Shown here piece after piece: positions 9,854-18,511 of a stretch of 64,000 nucleotides of DNA. A program made the translations under genes and the position numbers. The stretch comes from DASVDE01 sp963740065 (GTDB lineage: Bacteria; Actinomycetota; Thermoleophilia; Solirubrobacterales; 70-9), in assembly GCA_963740065.1 (NCBI GenBank), contig CAVUCS010000001.1, positions 248,001 through 312,000 of the forward strand, read 5' to 3'. Below the pieces are notes generated by a model. It was given only the letters and a program-made list of their open reading frames with translations. It was not told the origin of the DNA and did not search any database. Position 1 is the first letter of the stretch. Every line of letters begins with the position of its first letter.

Positions 9854-10569
9854 AGGCCCGGGCCTTCGATCTCGACCGGATCTCGCGCCGAGCCGTCGAT
9901 TTCGATCGCGATCTCTCCCTCGCCTTCGACTGTGACGTAAGCACCCCCGGCCTCGTATTCGACGGTCAGTTCATCGCCATCCTCACCCGCCGTCCACGGT
10001 CGCTCCCAGGAGCCGCCGGGGAAGATCTCCGGGGTGGGGGCGAGGACGCGGGCACCTGGGCCGTCTGTCGCCCGCAGCGGCTCCATCGGCTCCGGGAGTT
10101 GGCGCAGGGCGTCGATCTCGCGCAGCTCCTCTTGGATCGCCAGCTCGGTGCCGAGGTAGTCGCCCTCTCCGAAGTGGGCCCAGGAGAGGGCGCCGCCCTG
10201 GCTCCAGAGGAAGAGGCTGGGCCAGCCTTCGCAGCCGTATGACTGCCACAGCTCGCGGTCGGCGTCGATGGCGACGGGGAAGTCGACTCCGAGACGCTCA
10301 AGGCCGGTCGCCACTGCTCCAGGGTCAGCGCCAAAGGGGAAGCGGGGGGCCTGGACGCCGATCGTCCTCAGGCCGGCTTCGCGGTAGCGTCGCGCCCACG
10401 CGATGACATAGGGGAGCGTGCGCACGCTGTTGAGCTGGGCGAAGTCGATGAAGTGGACGAGGGCCGGACCCGCCGCGGTCAGGGCGGGCATTGATTCCGG
10501 CTGCTCTCCGACCCACGTGATGTCGGGGGGGAGGTCCGGGGAGGCGATGTTTTCCCGTCCGGGGCGCAT
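9748..10569 (-). CDS. thioredoxin-fold protein (DipZ C-terminus-like) lacking the CxxC motif
   Basis: A protein of 273 aa from ATG at 10569; the frame stays open upstream, but that part is antisense to other genes. Residues ~25-150 form a thioredoxin/redoxin domain (ALVHFIDF, then RTLPYVIAWARRY). A C-terminal beta domain follows (GPGLYPLMED, SPGLRIWSIGFA), as in DipZ/TlpA-like proteins. Where relatives carry CINC-type redox cysteines it reads QLNS (residues 45-48), so thiol-disulfide chemistry is unlikely. No signal peptide is seen. It is divergent from a small membrane-protein operon. Confidence 0.65.
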   Translation of the reverse strand: MRPGRENIASPDLPPDITWVGEQPESMPALTAAGPALVHFIDFAQLNSVRTLPYVIAWARRYREAGLRTIGVQAPRFPFGADPGAVATGLERLGVDFPVAIDADRELWQSYGCEGWPSLFLWSQGGALSWAHFGEGDYLGTELAIQEELREIDALRQLPEPMEPLRATDGPGARVLAPTPEIFPGGSWERPWTAGEDGDELTVEYEAGGAYVTVEGEGEIAIEIDGSARDPVEIEGPGLYPLMEDASHESHTLVLHPSPGLRIWSIGFAAGTP

Positions 10570-10616
10570 CGCCCGGACGTTATCCTGGGTCGCCTGACGG
10601 CGGGAGAGTGGACACG

Positions 10617-10832
10617 ATGAGTAGAGCCATTCGGCGCAACCAAGCCTTCGACTACGTCCTGGGAGTCGGGCTCGGAATCGTCCTCGGCATCGCGGTGATC
10701 GCCGGCTTTGTCTTTCTCGGCAGTGAGGGAACGATCGATGCGCCGCGGATCTCCGGAGTCGATACGGGTAAGCCCCAGCCGGCGAGAGCAGGGCAGGCCG
10801 GTCGGCCGCCGTCGGGAAATCCGTTTCGCTAG
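10617..10832 (+). CDS. small single-pass membrane protein, 71 aa
   Basis: ATG at 10617 (MSRAIRRN) follows a GGGAG ribosome-binding site. A GTG at 10608 is an alternative. Residues ~14-37 form one hydrophobic helix (YVLGVGLGIVLGIAVIAGFV), followed by a Pro/Gly-rich tail. The family is not recognised. It begins the row of membrane and cupredoxin genes that runs to 12965. Confidence 0.55.
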   Translation: MSRAIRRNQAFDYVLGVGLGIVLGIAVIAGFVFLGSEGTIDAPRISGVDTGKPQPARAGQAGRPPSGNPFR

Positions 10833-10844
10833 CGTTCTCGGTCG

Positions 10845-11090
10845 ATGAGCAACGCGCTTCAGGCTCTGCTGCCCCTGGTGCCGCTCCTGTCGCTGCTTGC
10901 CCTGTTGTTGTTCGGTCGCTACCCCGGCCACAACGCAATCGTCCGCCTGGCCGAGCGGTCCACTTCACCTTCTCGAGTGGGCGCGCCGGCGAACTTCGCT
11001 CCGCGCCGGACCAGTCGCCGCGCTGCGGTTGCGGGCAGCCTGCTGGTCGCCTGCTCTCTTGCCAGTCGCCCCCCTCCGCTGCGGGCCTAG
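10845..11090 (+). CDS. small membrane protein, 81 aa
   Basis: Begins MSNALQALLPLVPLLSLLAL, a strong membrane helix, then RYPGHNAIVRLAERS, an Arg/Ser-rich linker and a second short hydrophobic stretch. It starts 12 bp after the previous small gene, so it probably shares its transcript. The context with a cupredoxin and a large membrane protein suggests a role in the same envelope system. The function is unknown. Confidence 0.5.
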   Translation: MSNALQALLPLVPLLSLLALLLFGRYPGHNAIVRLAERSTSPSRVGAPANFAPRRTSRRAAVAGSLLVACSLASRPPPLRA

Positions 11091-11165
11091 TCCCACGACT
11101 TAGTGCCGCGGCGGTGCCGGGGCTACCTTGCGCGGGATGGATCCGCGCTGAGCAGAGGAGTGAGC

Positions 11166-11574
11166 ATGTCGAACAAAATGCGTGCAGCCTTGGGAGTCGT
11201 TGTTGTTGCGCTGGCCGTTGTCCTTCTGATCGCGTTGAAGGGCGGCGATGACAGCAAGAGTGGGAGCAACAGCAGCGACACCTCCGCGTCATCGCTGAGA
11301 AAGAGCCGCGCCCGCGGTGCCGACTATCGCCATCAAGAACGGCTCTCCGGCCGGCGGCGTGCGGACCCTGACTTACATCAAGGGCGATCAGATTCGCTTC
11401 AAGGTGACCTCTGACGTCAGCGATGAGATCCACGTCCATGGCTACGACCTGATGAAGGACGTGAAGGCGGGCGGTTCCGTTCGATTCGACTTCCCCGCAA
11501 GCCTGGATGGGATTTTCGAGGTTGAGCTGGAGGGTCGAAAGGAACAGATCGCGGAGTTGCGCGTCAACCCGTGA
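11166..11574 (+). CDS. membrane-anchored cupredoxin-like protein, frameshifted
   Basis: ATG at 11166 (RBS AGAGGAG) opens MSNKMRAALGVVVVALAVVL, a signal anchor, then a Ser-rich linker. After a frame change near 11300-11310 the sequence continues TIAIKNGSPAGGVRTLTYIK and DEIHVHGYDLMKDV to the stop at 11574. That is a cupredoxin-like beta sandwich whose HVHGYD may bind metal. The expected C-terminal Cys/Met ligand set is not clear, so copper binding is uncertain. The stop overlaps the GTG of the next gene (GTGA). Confidence 0.6.
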
Positions 11575-12965
11575 CCTTCCTACCGTTCGCGCATGCGCTG
11601 GTCGCTCGGCAGGATTTGCCGCTGCCGGCATGGCTGTTTGCCTGGGGGGCGTCGATCGTCCTGATCGTCTCCTTCTTCGCGCTGGCCGCCGCCTGGCGCA
11701 CGCCGAAGTTGGAGGAGGAGAACTGGCGCCCACTGAGCGCCGGCGCGTCGAGGGTCCTGCTCGGCGCGCCGGCCCAGGCGCTCTTCGGGGCGATCGGGGT
11801 TCTGCTGCTCGGCCTCGCCGTCTACGCCGGGCTGCGGGGTACGGAGGCACCCGATCGCAACTTCGCGATCACCTTCATCTTCGTCACGGTCTGGCTCGGC
11901 TTTCCGGTTCTGAGCGTTCTCTTCGGCAACGTCTTCAAGCCGTTTAACCCGTGGCGAGCGGTCGGCAGGTTCGTCGGGGGCAGCTTCGCCGCGATCGCCG
12001 GTGAGGCCCCCGCCCACGTCGATTACCCGGAGAGACTGGGGCGCTGGCCCGCCGCGATCGGCTTGCTCGCCTTCGTCTGGCTCGAGGTCATATACGGCAC
12101 CAGCGGAGGCGTCGCGGTGGGTGTCTCTCCGCACACCGCGGCCGTCGCCGCGCTCCTCTACAGCGCCTACACGCTGGCGATGATGGCGCTCTTCGGGGTT
12201 GAAAAGTGGTGCGAGCGGGGTGAGGTCTTCTCGGTCTACTTCGGGATGTTCTCGCGCCTGGGCTCCTTCGGCATTCGGGAGGGGCGGCTCGGCATCCGCC
12301 GCCCGCTTTCGGCGGCGACGAGCTGGGCGACGGTCCCGGGCTCAGCCGCGGTCGTGATCGCCTCGATCGCGACGACCAGCTTCGACGGCGCGCAGGAGGG
12401 GGCGTTCAAAGGCGCCATCGAGTCGGTCTTCAATCGCCTGGTCGACGCCGGGTTCACCCTCACCACCGCCCTACGTCTGACCGACACGATCTTCCTCGCG
12501 CTCTGCTTCTTCGGGGTCGCGCTCGTCTACCTGATCGGCGTGCGGGGAATGGGGACCGTGAAAGGCGCCCCCTCGCAGGCGAAGCTGCGCTCAGGCTTCG
12601 CTCATACCTTGATCCCGATCGCCTTCGCTTACCTCTTCGCCCACTACTTCAGCCTCTTCGTCTTCCAGGAGCAGGCCCAGTTCACCTACCTGCTCTCCGA
12701 CCCGCTGGGCACGGCGACCACCGATCTCTTCGGCACCGCGTCGGGGGGCATCGATTTCGGCGTCCTCAGCGCCAACGCGATCTGGTACGTCCAGGTCGGC
12801 GCCCTCGTCGCCGGGCACGTCGTCGGCCTCACCCTCGCCCACGACCGCGCCACCGCCTACTGGGGCGACTATCGCGAGGCAGCTCGCTCCCAGTACTGGA
12901 TGCTGGCGGTGATGATCGCCTTCACCTGCTTCGGGCTCTATCTACTTTCAGTCGCGAACAGCTAA
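11571..12965 (+). CDS. polytopic membrane protein, 464 aa
   Basis: GTG at 11571 overlaps the cupredoxin-like stop, so the two are coupled. The protein has about ten to twelve hydrophobic segments and a conserved-looking cytoplasmic stretch (FGNVFKPFNPWRAVGR). It resembles uncharacterised actinobacterial membrane proteins that databases often name 'fenitrothion hydrolase' after one plasmid enzyme. I would not infer that activity. Linkage to a cupredoxin-like protein suggests envelope or metal-related work. It converges with sufD, overlapping four bases. Confidence 0.6.
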   Translation: MTFLPFAHALVARQDLPLPAWLFAWGASIVLIVSFFALAAAWRTPKLEEENWRPLSAGASRVLLGAPAQALFGAIGVLLLGLAVYAGLRGTEAPDRNFAITFIFVTVWLGFPVLSVLFGNVFKPFNPWRAVGRFVGGSFAAIAGEAPAHVDYPERLGRWPAAIGLLAFVWLEVIYGTSGGVAVGVSPHTAAVAALLYSAYTLAMMALFGVEKWCERGEVFSVYFGMFSRLGSFGIREGRLGIRRPLSAATSWATVPGSAAVVIASIATTSFDGAQEGAFKGAIESVFNRLVDAGFTLTTALRLTDTIFLALCFFGVALVYLIGVRGMGTVKGAPSQAKLRSGFAHTLIPIAFAYLFAHYFSLFVFQEQAQFTYLLSDPLGTATTDLFGTASGGIDFGVLSANAIWYVQVGALVAGHVVGLTLAHDRATAYWGDYREAARSQYWMLAVMIAFTCFGLYLLSVANS

Positions 12966-14074
12966 AGGATCTCGGCAAGGCGCTGTTCGAGCGCGGCTGA
13001 GATCTCGTCGCGCACCGGGCCCGGGGCCAGCCGCTCAACCAGGGACTCGAGGAAGCCCTCGATGATCAGCGACTTCGCCTCGCTCTCGCCCAACCCGCGA
13101 GAGGTCAGGTAGAAGAGCTGGTCGCGGTCGATCTGGGCGATCGCCGCGGCGTGCGTGCAGCGCACATCGTCGGCGAGGATCTCCAGCCCTGGGATCGCGT
13201 CGGCGTGGGCATCGGTGGAGAGCAGCAGGTTGCGGCTCTCCTGGAAGGCATCGGTTCCCTGGGCGCCCGGGTCGACTCTGATCATTCCGCGCCAGACCGC
13301 GGTGGACCCGGCGGCGAGCACGCCGCGAAAGGCGAGGTCGGAGTTGGTGTTGGGTGCGGAGTGCTCCTGCGTGGTGTCGTAGTCGAGGTGCTGCCCCGGC
13401 CCACCGGCGTAGCCCCCGGTCACCCGCGCCTCGGCACCCGGTCCGGCGAGATTGGTCTCCATCCGCACCTTGCCCCGAGCCGAGCCGAAGCCAAGCGCTG
13501 TCCAGTCGAGGCGACCGTCGCGCTCGACCCTGGCGCGCTGACTGGCGAAGATCCACGATCTCTCAGAGATGTCCTGGGTGCTGATGTAGCGCAGGGTCGC
13601 CGCCTGATCGACGTGCAGCTCGACCACGGAGTTGAGCAGGGCGTCGGTCTCGTCGCCCTCGGAAAAGCAGTGCTCCCAGACCTCCGCTTCGGCGCCTTCC
13701 TCCACTACCACCAGGGTGCGCCAGGCGATCGCGCTGCCGTCCTCATCGAGCGGGATCTCCACCCGGATCGGCTCCTCCACCCGTACCCCCGCGGCGACGT
13801 GGATTAGGAGTCCATCGCGCCAACTCTCAATGTTGCGGGCGACGAACGGGTCGTCGGCCGGCACCAGCGAGCCGAGACGCTCTCCGACCAACTCCGGGTG
13901 GGAGTCGATCGCGTCCCGGAGCGGAAGCACCGTGGCGCCCTCGACAGCCCCGACCGCGGCAGCGGTGGAGCCGGGCTCGTAGGCGTCGAGGTCCAGGCCC
14001 GAAAGGTCGGTGAATTCCCACCCCTTCGTCTTTTGGTCAGGAAGGGGTGGCAGCGTGGCGACGGCCTCAGCCAA
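12962..14074 (-). CDS. sufD: Fe-S cluster assembly protein SufD
   Basis: A 370-aa member of the SufB/SufD family, the SufBC2D scaffold subunit that helps build [4Fe-4S] clusters. C-terminal markers include DDVRCTHAAAIAQID and YLTSRGLGESEAKSLIIEGF. The N-terminus includes KTKGWEFTDLSGLDL. It is the third gene of the ferredoxin-sufB-sufD operon, and its start overlaps the sufB stop by eight bases. Confidence 0.92.
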   Translation of the reverse strand: MAEAVATLPPLPDQKTKGWEFTDLSGLDLDAYEPGSTAAAVGAVEGATVLPLRDAIDSHPELVGERLGSLVPADDPFVARNIESWRDGLLIHVAAGVRVEEPIRVEIPLDEDGSAIAWRTLVVVEEGAEAEVWEHCFSEGDETDALLNSVVELHVDQAATLRYISTQDISERSWIFASQRARVERDGRLDWTALGFGSARGKVRMETNLAGPGAEARVTGGYAGGPGQHLDYDTTQEHSAPNTNSDLAFRGVLAAGSTAVWRGMIRVDPGAQGTDAFQESRNLLLSTDAHADAIPGLEILADDVRCTHAAAIAQIDRDQLFYLTSRGLGESEAKSLIIEGFLESLVERLAPGPVRDEISAALEQRLAEIL

Positions 14075-15500
14075 TCGAGCCCTCCATCTGCAACTCGATC
14101 AGCCGGTTGAGCTCGACCGCGTACTCCATCGGCAGCTCCTTGGTGACCGGCTCGATGAAGCCGTTGACGATCATCTTCGACGCTTCTTCCTCGTCGAGCC
14201 CGCGGCTCTGCAGGTAGAAGAGCTGTTCGTCGCCGATCTTGGAGACGGTCGCCTCATGGCCGACGTCGGCGTCGTTCTCGTCGATGCGGATCGTCGGATA
14301 GGTGTCCGAACGCGAGTCCTCGTCGAGCAGCAGCGCGTCGCAGACGACCTTGGAGCGGGACTCGGTCGCCCCGTCGGCGATCTCCAGTAGGCCGCGGTAA
14401 GTCGAGCGCCCGCCGTCCTTGGAGATCGACTTGGAGAAGATCGAGGATGAGGTGCGCGGCGCCGCATGAATGATCTTGCCGCCGGCATCCTGGTGCTGAC
14501 CTTCACCGGCGAAGGCGATCGAGAGGATCTCGCCGTGGGCTTCCTCGCCGAGCAGGTAGATGCTCGGGTACTTCATCGTCAGTTTCGAGCCGAGGTTGCA
14601 GTCGACCCACTCCATCGTCGCCTTCTCGTGGGCGACGGCGCGCTTGGTGACCAGGTTGAAGACGTTCTGGGACCAGTTTTGGACGGTCGTGTAGCGGACC
14701 CGCGAGCTCTTCTTGGCGACGATCTCGACCACCGCGGAATGCAGAGAGTCGCTGGAGTAGACCGGCGCCGTGCAGCCCTCGATGTAGTGGACGTCGGCGC
14801 CCTCCTCGCAGATGATCAGCGTCCGCTCGAACTGGCCCATGTTCTCGGTGTTGATCCGGAAGTAGGCCTGCAGCGGCATCTCGACTCTGACGCCGGCGGG
14901 GACGTAGACGAAGGAGCCGCCCGACCAGACGGCCGAGTTGAGCGCCGCCAGTTTGTTGTCGTTGGGCGGGATGATCGTCGCCCAGTGCTCGCGGACGAGG
15001 TCCTCGTGCTCGCGCAGCGCGGTGTCCATGTCGGTGAAGATCACGCCCTGGGCTTCGAGCTTCTCGTTGACCTGGTGGTAGACGACCTCGGACTCGTACT
15101 GGGCGCCGACCCCGGAGAGGAATTTGCGCTCCGCCTCGGGGATGCCGAGCCGGTCGAAGGTATTTTTGATGTCCTCCGGGACCTCGCTCCAGTCGCGGCT
15201 GTTCTTCTCGGAGGCGCGGACGAAGTAGTGGATGTCGTCGAAGTCGATCTGCGCCAGGTTGCCGCCCCAGTTGGGGGTCGGGCGCGAGTAGAAGTGCTCG
15301 AGCGACTTGAGGCGGAAGTCGCGCATCCATTGCGGCTCGTTCTTGTACTCGGAGATCGACTCGACGACCTCGCGGCTCAGCCCCTTCGGCGCCTTGTAGG
15401 CGTAGTCGGACTCGGAGTCGTGGAAGCCAAACTTCTCCTTGTAGTCGGCGTTGATGCCGGCGAGCTCACGTTTTTCTGCGACGACCTCGGGTGTGGCCAT
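14067..15500 (-). CDS. sufB: Fe-S cluster assembly protein SufB
   Basis: ATG at 15500 gives 477 aa (MATPEVVAEKRELAG); the frame is open further upstream but that covers the preceding gene. Family motifs are clear: NWGGNLAQIDFDDIHYF, YIEGCTAP with the conserved cysteine, and FYLQSRGLDEEEA. SufB is the main scaffold on which SufS/SufU-derived sulfur is assembled into clusters, in complex with SufC and SufD. It starts three bases after the Rieske-type ferredoxin stop. Confidence 0.95.
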   Translation of the reverse strand: MATPEVVAEKRELAGINADYKEKFGFHDSESDYAYKAPKGLSREVVESISEYKNEPQWMRDFRLKSLEHFYSRPTPNWGGNLAQIDFDDIHYFVRASEKNSRDWSEVPEDIKNTFDRLGIPEAERKFLSGVGAQYESEVVYHQVNEKLEAQGVIFTDMDTALREHEDLVREHWATIIPPNDNKLAALNSAVWSGGSFVYVPAGVRVEMPLQAYFRINTENMGQFERTLIICEEGADVHYIEGCTAPVYSSDSLHSAVVEIVAKKSSRVRYTTVQNWSQNVFNLVTKRAVAHEKATMEWVDCNLGSKLTMKYPSIYLLGEEAHGEILSIAFAGEGQHQDAGGKIIHAAPRTSSSIFSKSISKDGGRSTYRGLLEIADGATESRSKVVCDALLLDEDSRSDTYPTIRIDENDADVGHEATVSKIGDEQLFYLQSRGLDEEEASKMIVNGFIEPVTKELPMEYAVELNRLIELQMEGSIG

Positions 15501-15502
15501 GG

Positions 15503-15832
15503 TCACTCGACCTCCAAAACGATTGTTTCGTTCTCGATGGTCACCGGGAACGTCTGCACCGGAGCATAGGCGGGGAGCGTCTTCGGCCTGCCGGTGGTCA
15601 GGTCGAAGAGGGAGCCGTGGCGGGGACACTCGACGGTGCAGGTGGCGGTGTCGAACTCGCCCTCGGCGAGCGGCCCGTCGTCGTGGGAGCAGCGATCCTC
15701 GATCGCGTAGAGCGTTCCGTCGCAGTTGAAGACCCCGATCTTGATTCCGTCGTGCTCGACCAGGCGCATAGCGCCGGGCCCCAGCTCAGCGAGCGGGCAG
15801 ACGGAGACGGTTGTTCCTGCGGTTTCGGTCAT
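15503..15832 (-). CDS. Rieske-type [2Fe-2S] ferredoxin in the suf operon
   Basis: A protein of 109 aa with both Rieske ligand pairs: C48-x-H50 in RCSHDDG and C69-xx-H72 in ECPRHGS. It resembles dioxygenase-type Rieske ferredoxins, but no oxygenase is nearby. It leads the operon with sufB and sufD and sits directly behind the shared inverted-repeat operator. I infer an electron-transfer role in cluster assembly, as proposed for similar Suf-linked ferredoxins. Confidence 0.85.
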   Translation of the reverse strand: MTETAGTTVSVCPLAELGPGAMRLVEHDGIKIGVFNCDGTLYAIEDRCSHDDGPLAEGEFDTATCTVECPRHGSLFDLTTGRPKTLPAYAPVQTFPVTIENETIVLEVE

Positions 15833-15875
15833 AGAGGGAAACGCTCCCCGCGACGGCTAGTGCGGGATGAGACTT

Positions 15876-15898
15876 AATCCTACTGATCCAGTCGGATT
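15876..15898 (-). promoter_or_regulatory. Rrf2-type operator upstream of the ferredoxin-sufB-sufD operon
   Basis: Inverted repeat AATCCTACT-N5-AGTCGGATT, 44 bp upstream of the ferredoxin start. The same arrangement occurs at 19796-19818 directly upstream of the Rrf2 regulator gene. Matching sites in front of the two Suf operons, one of them encoding a cysteine-containing Rrf2 protein, make this the likely site of that regulator. Confidence 0.65.
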
Positions 15899-16003
15899 TT
15901 AGCGATTGCCGAGTTCGGCGTTGTTCCCGCATAGCGGCCGAAGAAGGGCGAACTCGGCGGGTAGGTGGGAAGATCGGTGAAACCTTCGAGGAGAGGACCA
16001 GTC

Positions 16004-16798
16004 ATGAGTGAGAGGACGAGTTACGCGCCCGGCACACCCTGTTGGATCGATTTGGCGACGCCGGATCAGGACGCCGCTGCCGAGTTCTACGGCGGCTTGT
16101 TCGGTTGGAGCGTCGAGGAGGACGAGAACGCCGAGGAGACCGGCGGCTATCGGGTGGCGATGCTGAAGGAGCAGGCGGTTGGCGGCGTGATGAGACTGAT
16201 GCAGGAGGGCCAGCCGTCCGCATGGTCGACTTATGTATGCGTCGAAGACGCCGACGCGACCACCGCCAAGGCTCGCGAAGCGGGCGGCACGGTGATGATC
16301 GAGCCGATGGACGTTCTCGACTACGGCCGCATGGCGTACCTCGTCGACCCGACCGGCGCCGTCATCGGCCTCTGGCAGCCGGGCAGAAACATCGGCGCCG
16401 GTTTGGTCAATGAGCCGGGGGCGTTGTCTTGGAACGAGCATGAGACTCGCGATCCCGAGACGGCCAAAGCCTTCTACGGCGCCGTCTTCGGCTGGGGTTT
16501 CGAGGACCACGAGATGCCGGGCATGGGCACCTATACGGAGTGGAAGCTGGGGGATCACACGATCGGCGGGATGGCCAACATCACCGGCCGAGTCCCCGAT
16601 GAGGTGCCCGCCCACTGGATGGTCTACTTCGCGGTGGAAGACGCCGACGCCGCAGTCGAGCAGATCAAAGGGAGTGGCGGCGAGGTTCGTTTCGGCCCGG
16701 TCGACATCCCCGCCGGCCGCTTCGCGATGGCCGCCGATCCCTGGGGTGCCCCCTTCGCCGTAATCAAACTCAGCGAAGAAGCCCAGGCAAACGCTTAG
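16004..16798 (+). CDS. VOC family (glyoxalase/bleomycin-resistance-like) protein
   Basis: ATG at 16004 follows AGGAGAGGACC. The 264 aa hold two tandem vicinal-oxygen-chelate modules: GTPCWIDLATPDQDAAAEFY, and LSWNEHETRDPETAKAFYGA with FGWGFEDHEM. The final part is AADPWGAPFAVIKL. Such double-VOC proteins are often annotated as hydroxylase-like, with unknown substrate. It is the only plus-strand gene inside the Suf block and converges with sufU (stops overlap four bases). A 10-bp inverted repeat at 15908-15958 lies in its upstream region. Confidence 0.85.
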   Translation: MSERTSYAPGTPCWIDLATPDQDAAAEFYGGLFGWSVEEDENAEETGGYRVAMLKEQAVGGVMRLMQEGQPSAWSTYVCVEDADATTAKAREAGGTVMIEPMDVLDYGRMAYLVDPTGAVIGLWQPGRNIGAGLVNEPGALSWNEHETRDPETAKAFYGAVFGWGFEDHEMPGMGTYTEWKLGDHTIGGMANITGRVPDEVPAHWMVYFAVEDADAAVEQIKGSGGEVRFGPVDIPAGRFAMAADPWGAPFAVIKLSEEAQANA

Positions 16799-17235
16799 CG
16801 GCGAGCCCGAGGTCGGCGGCTGCCTCCGCAGGGGTCGCCGACTTCACCTTCGTCCTCCCAGTCGGCGGGCTTGCCGAGGCTGGCGCTCTTGACGATCTTC
16901 AGGCCCAGCATCGCGCACTTCATCCGCGTCGCCGAGATCTCAATCCCAAGTAGCTCAAGCACGTAGTCCTTGGGCAGTCGCAGCAGCTCTTCGCGCGTCT
17001 TGCCGACCAACTCATCGGTGAGCAGCGAAGTCGCCGCGGTAGAGATCGCGCAGCCGTGCCCCTCGAAGGCGACCTCGGCGACCTTGCCCTCCTCGTCGAG
17101 CCGAATCGTCACATGCTGCTCGTCCCCGCAGAAGGGATTGGTGTCCTCAAACTCAAGATCGGGATTCTCAACCCGCCCAAAGTTGTGCGGCCGCTTGTAG
17201 TGCTCAAGGATCTGATCGCGGTAAAGCTCGTCCAT
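16795..17235 (-). CDS. sufU: Fe-S cluster assembly sulfur acceptor SufU
   Basis: A 146-aa SufU/IscU-type protein. The three zinc-binding cysteines are in NPFCGDE, EGHGCAIS and RMKCAML. In Gram-positive Suf systems SufU takes persulfide sulfur from SufS. The start overlaps the sufS stop by one base (TGATG), so the two are coupled. The last ~15 residues are Arg/Gly-rich. Confidence 0.93.
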   Translation of the reverse strand: MDELYRDQILEHYKRPHNFGRVENPDLEFEDTNPFCGDEQHVTIRLDEEGKVAEVAFEGHGCAISTAATSLLTDELVGKTREELLRLPKDYVLELLGIEISATRMKCAMLGLKIVKSASLGKPADWEDEGEVGDPCGGSRRPRARR

Positions 17236-18500
17236 CAGAGACCGAAGACCTTTCGGGCGTCGTGGAGGCCTTCGACCAGGCGGTCAATTTCCTTGGGGGT
17301 GGTGTGGACGGCGAAGCTGGCTCGAGCGGTGGCGGCTACGCCGAGGCGGTCCATCAGGATCTGGGCGCAGTGGTGGCCGGCGCGCACGGCGACGCCGTGG
17401 CGGTCGAGGATCTCGGAGATGTCGTGAGCGTGGACTCCCTCAAGCTCGAAGGAGACCGGGCCGACGCGCTCGGGGCCGCGGGGCGGGCCGAAGATCTTCA
17501 GGCCCGGCACCTCGACCAGTCGCTCCAGCGCGTAGTCGGCGATCCTGCGCTCGTGTCCAAGCACGGCGTCCATGCCCAGGCCGTCGAGCCAGCGCAGCGC
17601 CGAGGCCATGCCGATCGCCTGGGCGATCGCCGGGGTCCCGGCTTCGAAGCGGGCGGGGGGGTCGGCGTAGGTGGTTCCCTCTCGCGTCACCTTGCGGATC
17701 ATCGAGCCGCCGCCGAGGAAGGGCGGCATCCCGCGCAACAGGTCGAGCTTGCCCCAGAGGGCGCCGATCCCGGTTGGGCCGTAGAGCTTGTGGCCGGTGA
17801 CGGCGTAGAAGTCGACTCCCAGCTCGGCCATGTTCAAGGCCAGCTTCGGCGCCGCCTGGGCGCCGTCGGCGAGGACCAGTGCGCCGGCGTCGTGGGCCAT
17901 GCGGGTGATCTCGGCGATCGGGTTCTCGGTTCCCAGGACGTTGGAGACGTGGGCGACCGCGACCAGCTTCGGGCCGCGCTCCAGCAACGCCGCGAAGGCG
18001 TCCAGGTCGAGCAGTCCCTCGTCGGTGATCGGCGCCCAGTCGATCTCCGCGCCGGCCCGTTCCGCCAGCTGCTGCCAGGGAACGATGTTGGAGTGGTGCT
18101 CCATCTCGGTCAGAACGATCCGGTCGCCGGCGCCGACATTGGCGTCGCCCCACGCCCGCGCGACCAGGTTGATCGCTTCGGTCGCGTTGCGGACGAAGAT
18201 CACCTCGCGCCGGTCGGCGGCGCCGATGTGATCGGCGACCGTCGCCCGCGCTCCCTCGTAGGCAGCCGTCGCCTCGGCGGACATCGTGTGGGCGCCGCGG
18301 TGGACGTTCGAGTGGTGGCTGCGCTCGTAGCGGTCGACCGCCTGGATTGAGGCGAGCACCCGCTGGGAGCTGGCGCCGCTGTCGAGGTAGGCAACCGGCT
18401 GCCCGTGGATCTCCCGCTCCAGCGCCGGGAACGCGGCGCGGACCTTCTCAATCGGGAACGTCGAAGGCGGGGCGGAGCTCTTGGTGCTCGTCGGCTCCAT
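17235..18500 (-). CDS. sufS: cysteine desulfurase SufS
   Basis: A group II cysteine desulfurase of 421 aa that uses PLP to take sulfur from cysteine. Visible are the PLP lysine in TGHKLYGPTG, EMEHHSNIVPW, and the catalytic cysteine in RAGHHCAQ near the C-terminus. It lies 11 bp after sufC and is coupled to sufU, giving the order rrf2-sufC-sufS-sufU. Confidence 0.95.
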   Translation of the reverse strand: MEPTSTKSSAPPSTFPIEKVRAAFPALEREIHGQPVAYLDSGASSQRVLASIQAVDRYERSHHSNVHRGAHTMSAEATAAYEGARATVADHIGAADRREVIFVRNATEAINLVARAWGDANVGAGDRIVLTEMEHHSNIVPWQQLAERAGAEIDWAPITDEGLLDLDAFAALLERGPKLVAVAHVSNVLGTENPIAEITRMAHDAGALVLADGAQAAPKLALNMAELGVDFYAVTGHKLYGPTGIGALWGKLDLLRGMPPFLGGGSMIRKVTREGTTYADPPARFEAGTPAIAQAIGMASALRWLDGLGMDAVLGHERRIADYALERLVEVPGLKIFGPPRGPERVGPVSFELEGVHAHDISEILDRHGVAVRAGHHCAQILMDRLGVAATARASFAVHTTPKEIDRLVEGLHDARKVFGL

Positions 18501-18511
18501 GTCCCCCGAGG

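Noticed and set aside
10570..11850. N-terminal 427 residues of a 700-residue minus-strand frame
   Set aside because: It is antisense to the small membrane and cupredoxin genes and is Arg/Ser/Pro-rich with no domain. The real gene starts at ATG 10569.
14466..15569. 367-residue plus-strand frame
   Set aside because: Shadow of sufB, which has strong family motifs on the other strand.
15908..15958. 10-bp inverted repeat before the VOC gene
   Set aside because: Arms are GCCGAGTTCG/CGAACTCGGC with a 31-base loop. No second copy and no clear role; only mentioned under the VOC gene.
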